DNA of 64,000 nt. Origin: Pseudoselenomonas ruminantium (GTDB lineage: Bacteria; Bacillota; Negativicutes; Selenomonadales; Selenomonadaceae). Both the position numbers and the translations under genes were made by a program. Every line of letters begins with the position of its first letter. Position 1 is the stretch's first letter. Location: positions 95,929-159,928 of the forward strand of contig NZ_FOQK01000001.1 in assembly GCF_900113715.1 (NCBI RefSeq), given 5' to 3'. This document shows positions 45,374 to 55,041 of this stretch, piece by piece. The notes under the pieces were generated by a model that did no database searches, was not told the origin of the DNA, and was given only the letters and a program-made list of their open reading frames with translations.

Positions 45374-48300
45374 ATGAATTCCCTATTAAAGGTTGGTATC
45401 GACGTAGGTTCTACGACCATCAAGTTGGTGGTTCTCGACTACGAGAAGAATATCATCTACAAGAACTACGCCCGCCACTTTTCAGAGATCGGCAATGCCC
45501 TGCAGGAGAATCTGACGCACCTCAAGACGATCGTCGGTGAGCAGAAGTTCTCGTTTGCCCTGACCGGTTCTGCTGGTATGGGTATTGCCCAGCGCATCGG
45601 CCTGCCCTTCGTGCAGGAGGTCATTGCCTGTGCGACGGCTGTCCGCGAGCTTATCCCGCAGACGGATACGGTCGTGGAGCTCGGCGGTGAGGATGCGAAA
45701 ATCACGTATTTCGGCGATGCACCGGAGCAGCGCATGAATGGTGTCTGTGCCGGTGGCACGGGCTCGTTCATCGACCATATGGCATCACTTCTGTCTACGG
45801 ATGCACCTGGGCTCAATGAGCTGGCAGCCAAGGGCAAGCAGATCTATACGATCGCTTCGCGCTGCGGCGTCTTTGCCAAGACAGATATCCAGGCCCTGAT
45901 GAACGACGGGGCGGAGAAAGCGGATATCGCGCTGTCGATTTTCCAGGCGGTGGTCAATCAGACCATCGGCAACCTGGCCCAGGGACGCCCGATTGACGGT
46001 CATGTTGCGTTCCTGGGCGGCCCACTGCATTTCCTGCCGGAGCTGCGCAAGCGCTTCATCGAGACCCTCGGGCTCGACAAGGAGCATGTTGTCGCTGTGG
46101 ATTACGGCAACTACTTTGTCGCGATGGGATCGGCTCTCTCCGAGGAAGCCAAGAACATCGATGTCTCGCAGCTGGAGACGAGCATTGAGCGTGCCAAGGA
46201 GGCGGCAGCCAGCGAGACGCGCCAGGCGGACTTCACGCTGTTTGACAGCGAAGCCGAATATGAGGAATTCAAGCAACGCCACGATAGGGATAAGGTAAAG
46301 CGCGGAACGTTTGCAGACTATGAAGGCCCCGTCTATGTGGGCATCGATGCGGGGTCGACGACTACGAAGATCACGGCCATCGGCCGCGAGAAAGAAATCC
46401 TCTATACTTCCTATGGCAGCAATCAGGGATCGCCATTGAAGACTGTCGTCAGTGAGATGAAGGAGCTCTATAAGGCCATGCCCCAAACGGCCTGGATCGC
46501 GGGGACGATGACGACGGGCTATGGTGAGGCCATCGTCAAGGCGGCCATCCATGCCGATGGCGGCGAGGTCGAGACCTTTGCCCATCTGCGGGCGGCCCAG
46601 GAGTTCTGTCCGGAGGTCACCTTTGTCCTCGATATCGGCGGCCAGGATATGAAGTGCTTCTTCGTCAAGGATGGCAGCATCGGCAATATCACCCTCAATG
46701 AGGCCTGCTCGGCGGGCTGCGGCTCGTTCATCCAGAACTTCGCTGAGGGCTTGCATATGACGCCGGCGGAGTTTGCGAAGAAGGCACTGACCTCCAAGGC
46801 CCCCGTTGACCTCGGTACGCGCTGCACGGTCTTCATGAATTCGAAGGTCAAGCAGGCGCAGAAGGAGGGGGCGGAAGTCGCCGACATTTCGGCGGGCATT
46901 GCCTTCTCGGTCATCAAGAATGCCTTGTTCAAGGTCATGCAGCTCAAGGACGTCCGCGAGCTCGGCGACCACATCGTCGTGCAGGGCGGCACCTTCTACA
47001 ACGATGCGGTGCTGCGCTGCATGGAGAAGCTGCTGGACCGCGACGTCATCCGTCCGGACATCGCTGGGCTTATGGGCGCCTATGGTGCGGCTATCCTGGC
47101 GCTGGAGGCGGGGACGGAGCACTCGGCTATTCTGTCGGCAGAGCAGCTTGATGCGTTTACCGTAGCAACGAGTTCCTACCGCTGTCAGGGTTGCGGCAAC
47201 AAGTGCCTGATCACGATGCAGAAGTTCCCCGATGGCAGCAAGTATTTCACGGGTAACCGCTGTGAGCGCGGTGCCGGCGGAGAGAAGCAGACGGAGGAGC
47301 AGACGCCGAACATCTACAAATACAAATACGACCGCGTCTTCACGCATTACAAACCGCACGAAGGGGCTAAGCGCGGCCGCATCGGCATCCCGCGGGTGCT
47401 CAACATGTACGAGGACTATCCGTTCTGGTTCACCTTCCTCGATACCCTCGGCTATGAGGTTGTGCTGTCGGGCAAGTCGAGTGCGAAGATGTATTACAAG
47501 GGCATGGCGACCGTACCGTCGGATTCCCTCTGCTATCCGGCCAAGATCACCCATGGACATATCGTCGATCTCATCGAGAAGGGCGTAAAGAAGATTTTCT
47601 ATCCCTGCGAGCCCTATAACATGGAGGACGATGTCAACGAGTCGGACAACCATTTCAACTGTCCGATTGTCGCTTCGTATGCCGAAAATATCCGCGGCAA
47701 TATGGATATCCTGCGGGAGCAGAATATCGACTTCATCCAGCCCTTCCTGCCAATCCATGACAAGAAGCGCCTGATTGCGCGTCTTTATGAGGAACTGGGG
47801 GACAAGGAAGGGATCGCCAAGCGTGAAATCGCTGCGGCAGTCGAGGCGGCCTATAAAGAAATCGAGCAGTATCGTCAGGATGTCCGCGACTATGGCGCGA
47901 AGATCCTGGCGCGCATCGAGAAGACTGGCGAGCAGGCAATCCTGCTGGTTGGCCGTCCCTATCATGTGGACCCGGAAATCAACCACGGCATCCCTGAGAT
48001 GATCCAGTCCTATAAGCTGCCGATCCTCTCGGAGGATGCGGTCTATCATCTGCCGGTCAAGTCCGGGAAGCTCAAGGTGGTCAACCAGTGGAGCTACCAT
48101 GCGCGGCTTTACCATGCGGCGCAGTTCGTGGCGGAGCATGACAACCTGACGCTGATCCAGTTCAGCTCTTTCGGCTGCGGCCTCGATGCGCTGACGACGG
48201 GACAGGTCAAGGATATCCTCGAGCAGCATCATCGCATCTACACGATGATCAAGCTTGATGAGGTATCGAATCTCGGGGCGGCCCGCATCCGCCTGCGGTC

Positions 48301-49630
48301 GCTGATGGCGGCACTCACGCGCCGTACGCCGGTCGCCTATAAGGAAATCAAGCCGATTGCGCGTCCGCGGTTCACCGAGGACTGCAAGGCTACCCATACC
48401 ATCCTGGCACCCCAGATGGCACCCATCCATTTCGAGCTCTTCAAGACGGCTATCCGCAAGTACGGCTACCGTGCGGTCATCCCGCCGATGCCGGGCAAGG
48501 AGGCCATCGACACGGGGCTGCGTTATGTCAACAACGATATGTGCTATCCGGCCATCGTCGTCATCGGCCAGCTCATCCAGGCGCTGAAGTCTGGCATGTG
48601 CGATCCGGACCACACGAGCATCATGCTGTTCCAGACCTGCGGTGCCTGCCGGGCGACGAATTATCTGAGCGTCCTGCGGGAGGCTCTCAAGTACGCGGGC
48701 TACCCGCAGGTGCCGGTCTTTGCCGTGCACGGCCTGAAGGATGAGACGGATGCTTTCAATCTCGACCGGGCGATGCTCACCGATGCCATCAAGGCGGCTG
48801 TCTATGGCGATACGCTGATGAACGTGCGCAACCGCATGATGCCGTACGAGCTGACCCATGGCTCGACGCAGGCCCTGTTCCGCAAGTGGATGGATCGCTG
48901 CAAAGCTGAAATCAATCACGGCAGTTACTTCAAGTTCAAGAAGAACGTCAAGGCCATCGTGCGCGATTTTGACAATCTGCCGATCGATGAAGACCTCTGG
49001 AAACCGAAGGTCGGCATCGTCGGTGAGATTCTCGTCAAGTATCATCCGGTGGCGAATAACCATATCGAGAAGGTGCTCATGGATGAGGGGGCCGAGGTCG
49101 TCATGCCGGATTTTGTGGACTTCTTCCTCTATTCGGCTTACGATTCGATTGCCAAGCATCAGCTGCTGGCAGGCAAGTACAAGGATGAGTTCTTTGGCAA
49201 GCTGTTCATCAAGGCCATCGAATTCTTCCGCAAGCCAATGCGCAAGGCCCTTAAGGAGAGCCGCCATTTCCGTGCACCGAATACGATCTACGAGACAGCA
49301 GAGCTTGCCGCGCGCCATGTCAGCCTCGGCAACATGGCTGGCGAGGGCTGGTTCCTGACTGGTGAGATGGTGAAGCTCATCGATGAAGGCGTGCCCAATG
49401 TGGTCTGCCTGCAGCCCTTTGGCTGCCTGCCAAACCATATCACGGGCAAGGGTGTCATGCATGAGCTGCGCACGAGCTACAAGGGGGCCAATATCACGGC
49501 CATCGACTGTGATGCAGGCTCAAGTGAAGTCAACCAGCTCAACCGCTTGAAACTGATGCTGGCCGTGGCTAAGGAACGCGGGCCGCAGCAGGAGAAAAAA
49601 GAACATAAGGACAAGGCGATAAGCCACTGA
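45374..49630 (+). CDS. Acyl-CoA dehydratase activase-related giant protein (double ASKHA plus DUF2229/HgdB-like domains)
   Basis: Protein of 1418 residues combining several modules of the 2-hydroxyacyl-CoA dehydratase activator family. Module 1 (about 1-270) is a BadF/HgdC-type ATPase: VGIDVGSTTIKLVVLD, GGEDAKITYF, CAGGTGSFIDHMA. Module 2 (about 315-590) repeats it: VGIDAGSTTTKITAIG, IGGQDMKCFF, EACSAGCGSFIQNFA. Then comes a cysteine-rich segment (CQGCGNKC, later NRCERG), a DUF2229 region (IPRVLNMYEDYPFWFTFLDT) and a long HgdB/HgdA-like part with further cysteines (CGACRATNYL, CYPAIVV). Such fusions are common in anaerobes; their substrate is unknown, and ATP-driven electron transfer by an Fe-S cluster is inferred from the family. 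ATG 45374 follows AGGTGGTGAAACT. Confidence 0.9.
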   Translation: MNSLLKVGIDVGSTTIKLVVLDYEKNIIYKNYARHFSEIGNALQENLTHLKTIVGEQKFSFALTGSAGMGIAQRIGLPFVQEVIACATAVRELIPQTDTVVELGGEDAKITYFGDAPEQRMNGVCAGGTGSFIDHMASLLSTDAPGLNELAAKGKQIYTIASRCGVFAKTDIQALMNDGAEKADIALSIFQAVVNQTIGNLAQGRPIDGHVAFLGGPLHFLPELRKRFIETLGLDKEHVVAVDYGNYFVAMGSALSEEAKNIDVSQLETSIERAKEAAASETRQADFTLFDSEAEYEEFKQRHDRDKVKRGTFADYEGPVYVGIDAGSTTTKITAIGREKEILYTSYGSNQGSPLKTVVSEMKELYKAMPQTAWIAGTMTTGYGEAIVKAAIHADGGEVETFAHLRAAQEFCPEVTFVLDIGGQDMKCFFVKDGSIGNITLNEACSAGCGSFIQNFAEGLHMTPAEFAKKALTSKAPVDLGTRCTVFMNSKVKQAQKEGAEVADISAGIAFSVIKNALFKVMQLKDVRELGDHIVVQGGTFYNDAVLRCMEKLLDRDVIRPDIAGLMGAYGAAILALEAGTEHSAILSAEQLDAFTVATSSYRCQGCGNKCLITMQKFPDGSKYFTGNRCERGAGGEKQTEEQTPNIYKYKYDRVFTHYKPHEGAKRGRIGIPRVLNMYEDYPFWFTFLDTLGYEVVLSGKSSAKMYYKGMATVPSDSLCYPAKITHGHIVDLIEKGVKKIFYPCEPYNMEDDVNESDNHFNCPIVASYAENIRGNMDILREQNIDFIQPFLPIHDKKRLIARLYEELGDKEGIAKREIAAAVEAAYKEIEQYRQDVRDYGAKILARIEKTGEQAILLVGRPYHVDPEINHGIPEMIQSYKLPILSEDAVYHLPVKSGKLKVVNQWSYHARLYHAAQFVAEHDNLTLIQFSSFGCGLDALTTGQVKDILEQHHRIYTMIKLDEVSNLGAARIRLRSLMAALTRRTPVAYKEIKPIARPRFTEDCKATHTILAPQMAPIHFELFKTAIRKYGYRAVIPPMPGKEAIDTGLRYVNNDMCYPAIVVIGQLIQALKSGMCDPDHTSIMLFQTCGACRATNYLSVLREALKYAGYPQVPVFAVHGLKDETDAFNLDRAMLTDAIKAAVYGDTLMNVRNRMMPYELTHGSTQALFRKWMDRCKAEINHGSYFKFKKNVKAIVRDFDNLPIDEDLWKPKVGIVGEILVKYHPVANNHIEKVLMDEGAEVVMPDFVDFFLYSAYDSIAKHQLLAGKYKDEFFGKLFIKAIEFFRKPMRKALKESRHFRAPNTIYETAELAARHVSLGNMAGEGWFLTGEMVKLIDEGVPNVVCLQPFGCLPNHITGKGVMHELRTSYKGANITAIDCDAGSSEVNQLNRLKLMLAVAKERGPQQEKKEHKDKAISH

Positions 49631-49633
49631 GTG

Positions 49634-49668
49634 AAATGACCCGTCAATTTTTGACGGGTCATTTTTGG
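49634..49668 (+). terminator. Terminator of the activase-type gene
   Basis: Perfect 14-bp stem AAATGACCCGTCAA/TTGACGGGTCATTT, TTT loop, then T-rich sequence. Confidence 0.93.
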
Positions 49669-49701
49669 CTCATAAATCAAGGACATGTGTCCTAAAAATC
49701 A

Positions 49702-49730
49702 TTGACAGGCAAAAAAAATCTCGTTATTAT
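49702..49730 (+). promoter_or_regulatory. Promoter of the purine operon
   Basis: Perfect TTGACA, 17-bp spacer with an A8 tract, TATTAT. A short palindrome GGACATGTGTCC (49681-49692) lies 10 bp upstream and could be a regulator site. The leader of about 43 nt is too short for a purine riboswitch. Confidence 0.88.
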
Positions 49731-49779
49731 GAAATAGTCGGTTAATAATTCTATGTTTTTATGGGAGACGATAAAATCC

Positions 49780-50652
49780 ATGAAAGAGTACAAACCATTT
49801 AAATCCGGTAAGGTTCGTGAAGTCTATGATGCAGAGGACAGCATCATCATGGTAGCTACGGACCGCATCTCCGCTTTTGACCACATCTTGAAGAACAAGA
49901 TCACGGATAAAGGCGCTATTTTGACGCAGATGTCCCGGTTCTGGTTCGACTTTACGAAAGATATCCTGCCGAATCACATGATTTCGGTCGACAACAAGGA
50001 TATGCCGGAATTCTTCCAGCAGGAAGGTTTCGTTGGCAACAGCATGAAGTGCAAGAAGCTCACGATGATTCCGATGGAGTGCATCGTCCGTGGCTACATT
50101 ACGGGCAGCGGCTGGGAGAGCTACAAGGAGAACGGCACGATCTGCGGCATCGAGCTGCCGGAAGGCCTCGTGGAGTCCCAGAAATTGCCAGAGCCGATCT
50201 TCACGCCGAGCACGAAAGCAGAACTCGGCGATCACGATGAAAACGTCTCCCTCGAGAAGGGCGCAGAAGTCCTGGAGAAATCCTTCCCGGGCCATGGCCG
50301 TGAGTATGCTGAGAAAGTCCGCGACTACACGATTGCCATCTACAAGAAATGCGCGGAGTATGCACTTTCCCGTGGCATCATCATTGCCGACACGAAGTTC
50401 GAGTTCGGCATCGATGAAGACGGCAACATCGTCCTCGGCGATGAGGTACTGACGCCGGACAGCTCGCGCTTCTGGCCGCTGGAGGGCTATAAGGAAGGCC
50501 AGAGCCAGCCGTCCTATGACAAGCAGTTCGTCCGTGATTGGCTCAAGGCAAACCCGGACAGCGATTATGAGCTGCCGCAGGATGTCATCGACAAGACGAT
50601 CGCCAAGTACAAAGAAGCCTATAAGATGCTTACGGGCAAGGATTTTGAGTAA
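49780..50652 (+). CDS. purC: SAICAR synthetase (phosphoribosylaminoimidazole-succinocarboxamide synthase)
   Basis: Joins CAIR and aspartate in step 8 of purine synthesis, 290 residues. KSGKVREVYDAEDSIIMVATD and DRISAFDHILKNKITDKGAI at the start, and MECIVRGYITGSGWESY in the middle, are diagnostic. The family's aspartate-binding block IADTKFEFGIDEDG is intact. ATG 49780 is 12 bases after GGGAG; an in-frame ATG at 49753 lacks a ribosome-binding site. First gene of the purine operon; purE follows 65 bases later. Confidence 0.95.
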   Translation: MKEYKPFKSGKVREVYDAEDSIIMVATDRISAFDHILKNKITDKGAILTQMSRFWFDFTKDILPNHMISVDNKDMPEFFQQEGFVGNSMKCKKLTMIPMECIVRGYITGSGWESYKENGTICGIELPEGLVESQKLPEPIFTPSTKAELGDHDENVSLEKGAEVLEKSFPGHGREYAEKVRDYTIAIYKKCAEYALSRGIIIADTKFEFGIDEDGNIVLGDEVLTPDSSRFWPLEGYKEGQSQPSYDKQFVRDWLKANPDSDYELPQDVIDKTIAKYKEAYKMLTGKDFE

Positions 50653-50717
50653 GGATTTGATTCTGAAGGGCGCGGATCGGCAAGATCCGTGTTCTCTGTG
50701 AAAGGAGAGCATGATTG

Positions 50718-51203
50718 ATGAAAGTTGCAGTAATGATGGGAAGTGATTCCGATTGGCCAATCTTGAAGCCAGCCGTCGAGATCCTCAAGTCGTTCGGTAT
50801 CGAGTCTGAGGTCATCGTGGCGTCGGCTCACCGCACGCCAGCCAAAGTCCGTGAAGTCGTGCTCAGCGCGCCCGAAAAAGGGATCGGTGCGTTTATTGTG
50901 GCAGCAGGGGCTGCGGCGCATCTGGCAGGTGTGGTAGCGAGCTATACGACGCTGCCGGTTATTGGTGTGCCCATCAACGCTACGCCGCTCAACGGCATGG
51001 ATGCGCTCCTGAGCACGGTGCAGATGCCGTCGGGGATTCCCGTGGCGACGATGGCCGTCAATGGTGCCAAGAATGCGGCGATCTTTGCTGTGGAGATCTT
51101 TGCGGTGGCGGATAAGGAGCTCGCGCAGAAATTGGCGGATTACCGCACGAAGATGATTCAGGAAGTCGAAAAGAAAGCAGCCCGCGTTGCTGCCCAGCTT
51201 TAA
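50718..51203 (+). CDS. purE: N5-carboxyaminoimidazole ribonucleotide mutase, class I
   Basis: Moves the carboxyl group of N5-CAIR to C4, giving CAIR; 161 residues. [26 protein letters not shown] and the loop [13 protein letters not shown] with PVIGVP are the family signature. ATG 50718 is 10 bases after AAAGGAG. No purK is nearby; the N5-CAIR synthetase must be elsewhere or this enzyme is used in another way. A 90-base gap precedes purF. Confidence 0.95.
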   Translation: MKVAVMMGSDSDWPILKPAVEILKSFGIESEVIVASAHRTPAKVREVVLSAPEKGIGAFIVAAGAAAHLAGVVASYTTLPVIGVPINATPLNGMDALLSTVQMPSGIPVATMAVNGAKNAAIFAVEIFAVADKELAQKLADYRTKMIQEVEKKAARVAAQL

Positions 51204-51293
51204 GCTGCGCGCAACCGGACTGTTTTTTTGACCGCAAAAAGCGGGCTGACCGTGTATATTATATGAAAAAGGAAAAGAGAGAACAAAATAACC

Positions 51294-52733
51294 ATGTATG
51301 AAAATGGCTATAACTTAGAACCGAAATGGAAAGAGGAATGCGGCGTCTATGGTGTCTATTCCCATACGGAGGATGTCTCGGGCATGACGTATCTGGGGCT
51401 CTATGCGCTGCAACATCGTGGGCAGGAAAGCGCGGGCATCGCCATCACCGATGGCGCCTGGATGGATGTCACGCGTGGCATGGGCCTCGTCAATGAGGTA
51501 TTCCGCCATCAGGTCCCGCATATGGAGAACCAGTGCATCGCCATCGGCCATGTGCGCTATTCGACGACAGGCTCGAGCCTGCTGGCCAATACGCAGCCGC
51601 TGATGGTCAACTATGCGGGCGGCAAGATCGCGCTGGCCCATAACGGCAATCTGACCAATGCTGCGGAGATCCGCCATGATCTCGAGCAGCAGGGCACGAT
51701 TTTCCAGACCTCCATCGATTCCGAGGTGTTTGTCAACCTTATTGCGCGTTCGCGCCAGGAGACTATCGAGGACAAGGTCATCGAAAGCCTCAAGAAAATC
51801 AAGGGCGCGTACTGCCTGACCATCATGACTGAGAGCAAGCTCATCGGTGCGCGCGATCCGCAGGGCTTCCGTCCGCTTTGCATCGGCAAGACGGAGGAAG
51901 GCAGCTATATCATTTCCTCGGAGACCTGCGGCCTTGACGTGGTCGGAGCTGAGTTCATCCGTGATGTGCTGCCGGGCGAGATGATAGTCATCGATGAAGA
52001 GGGCATCAAGTCCTATCCCTTTGCCACGGAGGAACCGAAGGCATCCTGCATCTTTGAGTACATCTACTTTGCCCGTCCCGATTCCGTCATCGATGGCCAG
52101 AGCGTCCATGATGCACGTTTCATGATGGGCCGAATGCTGGCCCGCGAGTCGGGCTGCCAGGGCGATATCGTCATTTCAGTGCCGGATTCGGGCACGACGG
52201 CAGCCACGGGCGTGGCCTTTGAGTCGGGCATTCCCTTTGTGGAGGGCCTGATCAAGAACCGCTATATCGGCCGTACCTTTATCCAGCCGACCCAGAAGAA
52301 ACGCGATACGGCGGTGAAGCTCAAGCTGAACGCCATCCGTTCGGTGGTCGCGGGCAAGCGCGTCATCATGGTGGATGACTCCATCGTCCGCGGTACCACC
52401 AGCGGCAAGATCGTCAAGATGCTCCGCAATGCCGGGGCCAAGGAAGTCCATATGCTCATCAGCAGTCCGCCGATTGGCTATCCCTGCTACTATGGCATCG
52501 ATACGTCGGTGCGCAAGGAGCTTATCGCAGCGACCAAGAGTGTCGAGGAAATCCGCGAGTACATCGGTGCCGATACGCTGCATTTCCTGAGCATCGAAGG
52601 GCTCAAACAGTCGGTATCCGCCGTTGACCCTGAGGCGATGTGCTACGCCTGCTTCAACAGTGCCTATCCGATCGAGGATGGGGAAAAGCCGGCTGGCGAC
52701 AGCAAATATGTATTTGAACAGCGCAAGTGTTGA
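51294..52733 (+). CDS. purF: Amidophosphoribosyltransferase
   Basis: Commits PRPP to purine synthesis by adding glutamine amide nitrogen, 479 residues. The N-terminus carries a 15-residue propeptide before the catalytic cysteine C16 (EECGVYGVYSH), which must be cleaved to activate the enzyme, as in B. subtilis. The PRPP motif VIMVDDSIVRGTTS and the cysteines of the 4Fe-4S cluster (CIFEYIYF, YPCYYGID, CYACFNSAYP) are present, so this is the oxygen-sensitive iron-sulfur form. ATG 51294 follows AAAAGAGAGAACAAAATAACC. purM follows after 12 bases. Confidence 0.97.
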   Translation: MYENGYNLEPKWKEECGVYGVYSHTEDVSGMTYLGLYALQHRGQESAGIAITDGAWMDVTRGMGLVNEVFRHQVPHMENQCIAIGHVRYSTTGSSLLANTQPLMVNYAGGKIALAHNGNLTNAAEIRHDLEQQGTIFQTSIDSEVFVNLIARSRQETIEDKVIESLKKIKGAYCLTIMTESKLIGARDPQGFRPLCIGKTEEGSYIISSETCGLDVVGAEFIRDVLPGEMIVIDEEGIKSYPFATEEPKASCIFEYIYFARPDSVIDGQSVHDARFMMGRMLARESGCQGDIVISVPDSGTTAATGVAFESGIPFVEGLIKNRYIGRTFIQPTQKKRDTAVKLKLNAIRSVVAGKRVIMVDDSIVRGTTSGKIVKMLRNAGAKEVHMLISSPPIGYPCYYGIDTSVRKELIAATKSVEEIREYIGADTLHFLSIEGLKQSVSAVDPEAMCYACFNSAYPIEDGEKPAGDSKYVFEQRKC

Positions 52734-52745
52734 GAGAGGATAGAA

Positions 52746-53798
52746 ATGGCAGAACAACTTACTTATAAAGATTCCGGTGTTGATATCGATGCAGGCAACA
52801 AATCCGTTCAGCTGATAAAGGACAGCGTTAAAGCTACCTATCGCCCGGAGGTACTTGGTGACCTCGGCGGCTTTGGCGGCCTGTTCGCGCTGACGGCTGG
52901 CAAATACAAAGAGCCGGTGCTGGTCTCGGGTACTGATGGCGTCGGCACGAAACTGCGCCTGGCCTTCATGCTGGATAAGCATGATACGGTGGGCCAGGAT
53001 GCTGTGGCCATGTGTGTCAACGATATCCTCGTACAGGGTGCTGAGCCACTCTTTTTCCTTGATTACCTGGCTGTAGGCAAGCTCGACCCGGAGCAGGTAG
53101 CTGATGTGGTCAAGGGCGTAGCAAATGCCTGCAAGGAATCGGGCTGTGCGCTGATCGGCGGCGAGACGGCGGAGATGTCTGGCTTCTATCCGGTGGGCGA
53201 ATACGATATCGCTGGCTTTGCTGTCGGCGCTGTCGAAAAATCGAAACTCATCACCAGCGAGAAAGTCAAGGAAGGCGACGTGGTCCTGGGCCTGCCTTCC
53301 TCGGGTGTCCATTCCAACGGTTATTCGCTGGTGCGCAAGATCTGCTTTGACCTCAAGGGCTTCAAGGGCGATGAGTATATCGAGGAGCTGGGCAAGACCA
53401 TCGGCGAAGAGCTTCTGACGCCGACGCGCCTTTATCCGAAGTCCTGCCTGCCCCTTATCGAGAACTTTGATATCCACGGCATGGTCCACATCACGGGCGG
53501 CGGTTTCTACGAGAACATCCCCCGTGCATTGCCGGAGGATATGGCAGTCGAGATCGACAGCTCGGTATGGCAGATGCCGGCAATCTTTCGGCTCCTGCAG
53601 CAGTGGGGCAACGTGGATTGGAAAGAGATGTACCGCACCTTCAACATGGGCATTGGCATGATCATCATCGCCAGTGCCGACGAGGCAGAGAAAATCAAGG
53701 CGCATCTTGCCGCTGCTGACGAGACGGTCTACGAAATCGGCCGCGTGGTAAAGGGCAATCATGATGTGACGATCAAAGGCGGCGTGTTCCATGACTGA
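52746..53798 (+). CDS. purM: Phosphoribosylformylglycinamidine cyclo-ligase (AIR synthetase)
   Basis: Closes the imidazole ring in step 5, 350 residues. Glycine-rich [23 protein letters not shown], the metal site [18 protein letters not shown] and [18 protein letters not shown] are diagnostic. GAGAGGATAGAA precedes ATG 52746. It overlaps purN by 8 bases, implying translational coupling. Confidence 0.97.
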   Translation: MAEQLTYKDSGVDIDAGNKSVQLIKDSVKATYRPEVLGDLGGFGGLFALTAGKYKEPVLVSGTDGVGTKLRLAFMLDKHDTVGQDAVAMCVNDILVQGAEPLFFLDYLAVGKLDPEQVADVVKGVANACKESGCALIGGETAEMSGFYPVGEYDIAGFAVGAVEKSKLITSEKVKEGDVVLGLPSSGVHSNGYSLVRKICFDLKGFKGDEYIEELGKTIGEELLTPTRLYPKSCLPLIENFDIHGMVHITGGGFYENIPRALPEDMAVEIDSSVWQMPAIFRLLQQWGNVDWKEMYRTFNMGIGMIIIASADEAEKIKAHLAAADETVYEIGRVVKGNHDVTIKGGVFHD

Positions 53799-54408
53799 GA
53801 TGAAACAGAAATTAGGGGTCCTGTGTTCAGGGCGTGGCACGGATCTGCAGTCCATCATCGATGCCATCGGCCGCGGTGAGGTCAATGCCGAGATCGCTGT
53901 GGTGCTTGCCGATAAGCCTGAGGCCTTTGCCCTGGAGCGGGCGAAAAAGGCTGGCATCAAGGCCGTCTGCGTCAACCGCAAGCAGTACGATGGCCGTGAG
54001 TCCTTTGAAAAGGCCTTGATTGCTGAGCTCGAAGAAGCAGGGGTAACGTTGGTTGTCTTGGCTGGATTTATGCGAATCCTGACGCCAGTATTTGTGCATC
54101 ATTTTGCCGGCCGCATCATGAATATCCATCCGGCGCTGCTGCCGAGCTTTCCCGGTGCCCATGCCCATCGCGATGTACTCGCCTATGGCGTCAAGGTCAG
54201 CGGTTGCACCGTACACTTTGTCGATGAAGGCACTGACAGCGGCCCGATTATCCTGCAGGCGGCAGTTCCCGTCCTCGATGGGGATACGGAAGAAACCCTG
54301 GGGGCCCGCGTTCTCGAACAGGAGCATATCATCTATCCCCAGGCCATCCAGCTTTACTGCGAGGGCCGGCTGCAGGTAGATGGACGTCAGGTACGGATCT
54401 TGGATTGA
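53791..54408 (+). CDS. purN: Phosphoribosylglycinamide formyltransferase
   Basis: Transfers formyl from 10-formyltetrahydrofolate to GAR, 205 residues. [19 protein letters not shown], the catalytic block [16 protein letters not shown] (with the asparagine and histidine), and [16 protein letters not shown] with the conserved aspartate are clear. ATG 53791 lies in the end of purM; ATG 53800 is an alternative. Its presence shows that this pathway uses folate at the GAR step. Confidence 0.96.
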   Translation: MTEMKQKLGVLCSGRGTDLQSIIDAIGRGEVNAEIAVVLADKPEAFALERAKKAGIKAVCVNRKQYDGRESFEKALIAELEEAGVTLVVLAGFMRILTPVFVHHFAGRIMNIHPALLPSFPGAHAHRDVLAYGVKVSGCTVHFVDEGTDSGPIILQAAVPVLDGDTEETLGARVLEQEHIIYPQAIQLYCEGRLQVDGRQVRILD

Positions 54409-54435
54409 TTGGTTTAGACAGAGGAGAAATTATTT

Positions 54436-55029
54436 ATGCAGATCAAACGCGCACTTATCAGCGTATCGAATAAAGACGGTGTGGTTGAGTTTGCCCGCCA
54501 GCTCCATGAGGCTGGCGTGGAAATCGTATCGACGGGCGGCACGATGAAGGCCATCAAAGAGGCAGGCATCCCGGTCACCTATGTCAGCGATGTCACGGGT
54601 TTTCCGGAAATCATGGATGGCCGCGTGAAGACGCTGAATCCGTATATCCACGGCGGCATCCTGGCTGTTCGTGACAACGAAGAGCATGTCAAGCAGATGC
54701 AGGAGCATAAGATCACGGGCATTGACCTGGTAGCCGTCAATCTCTATCCCTTCAAGGAGACGATTGCCAAACCAAACGTCACGCTGGCGGAGGCCATCGA
54801 GAACATCGATATCGGCGGCCCGGCGATGGTCCGTGCGGCGGCGAAGAACTTCAAGTTCGTCACGATCGTGACGAATCCTGCCCGCTATGCGGAGATTGCC
54901 AAGCAGGTCAAGGAGAATGGCTGCGTCGATGACCGCACGCGCATGGAGCTTTCCCAGGAGGCTTTTGCCCATACGGCAGCCTATGATGCGATGATCAAAG
55001 AGTATCTTCTTGAGCAGCTGAAGAAATAA
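54436..55029 (+). CDS. purH: Stand-alone IMP cyclohydrolase (N-terminal domain of PurH only)
   Basis: Encodes 197 residues equal to the first (MGS-fold) domain of the bifunctional PurH, which closes FAICAR to IMP. Seen are [35 protein letters not shown], the block [20 protein letters not shown], and [15 protein letters not shown]. Ordinary PurH is about 510 residues; the C-terminal AICAR transformylase domain is missing. The protein ends cleanly ([12 protein letters not shown]) and purD begins 12 bases later, with no remnant of the second domain, so this is a true short gene and not a frameshift. The formyltransferase must be encoded elsewhere. GAGGAGAAATT precedes ATG 54436. Confidence 0.92.
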   Translation: MQIKRALISVSNKDGVVEFARQLHEAGVEIVSTGGTMKAIKEAGIPVTYVSDVTGFPEIMDGRVKTLNPYIHGGILAVRDNEEHVKQMQEHKITGIDLVAVNLYPFKETIAKPNVTLAEAIENIDIGGPAMVRAAAKNFKFVTIVTNPARYAEIAKQVKENGCVDDRTRMELSQEAFAHTAAYDAMIKEYLLEQLKK

Positions 55030-55041
55030 GAGGGGTAGACG

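Noticed and set aside
45785-49462. 1225-codon open frame on the minus strand opposite the activase gene
   Set aside because: It is an antisense shadow; the plus-strand protein is clearly real, and the minus-strand product shows no domain or start signal.
49731-49779. Purine riboswitch ahead of purC
   Set aside because: The leader is only about 43 nt and lacks the conserved purine aptamer loops.
54436-55041. PurH broken by a frameshift
   Set aside because: No transformylase-like sequence occurs in any frame after the stop; purD begins 12 bases later, so the gene is short by design or by ancient deletion.
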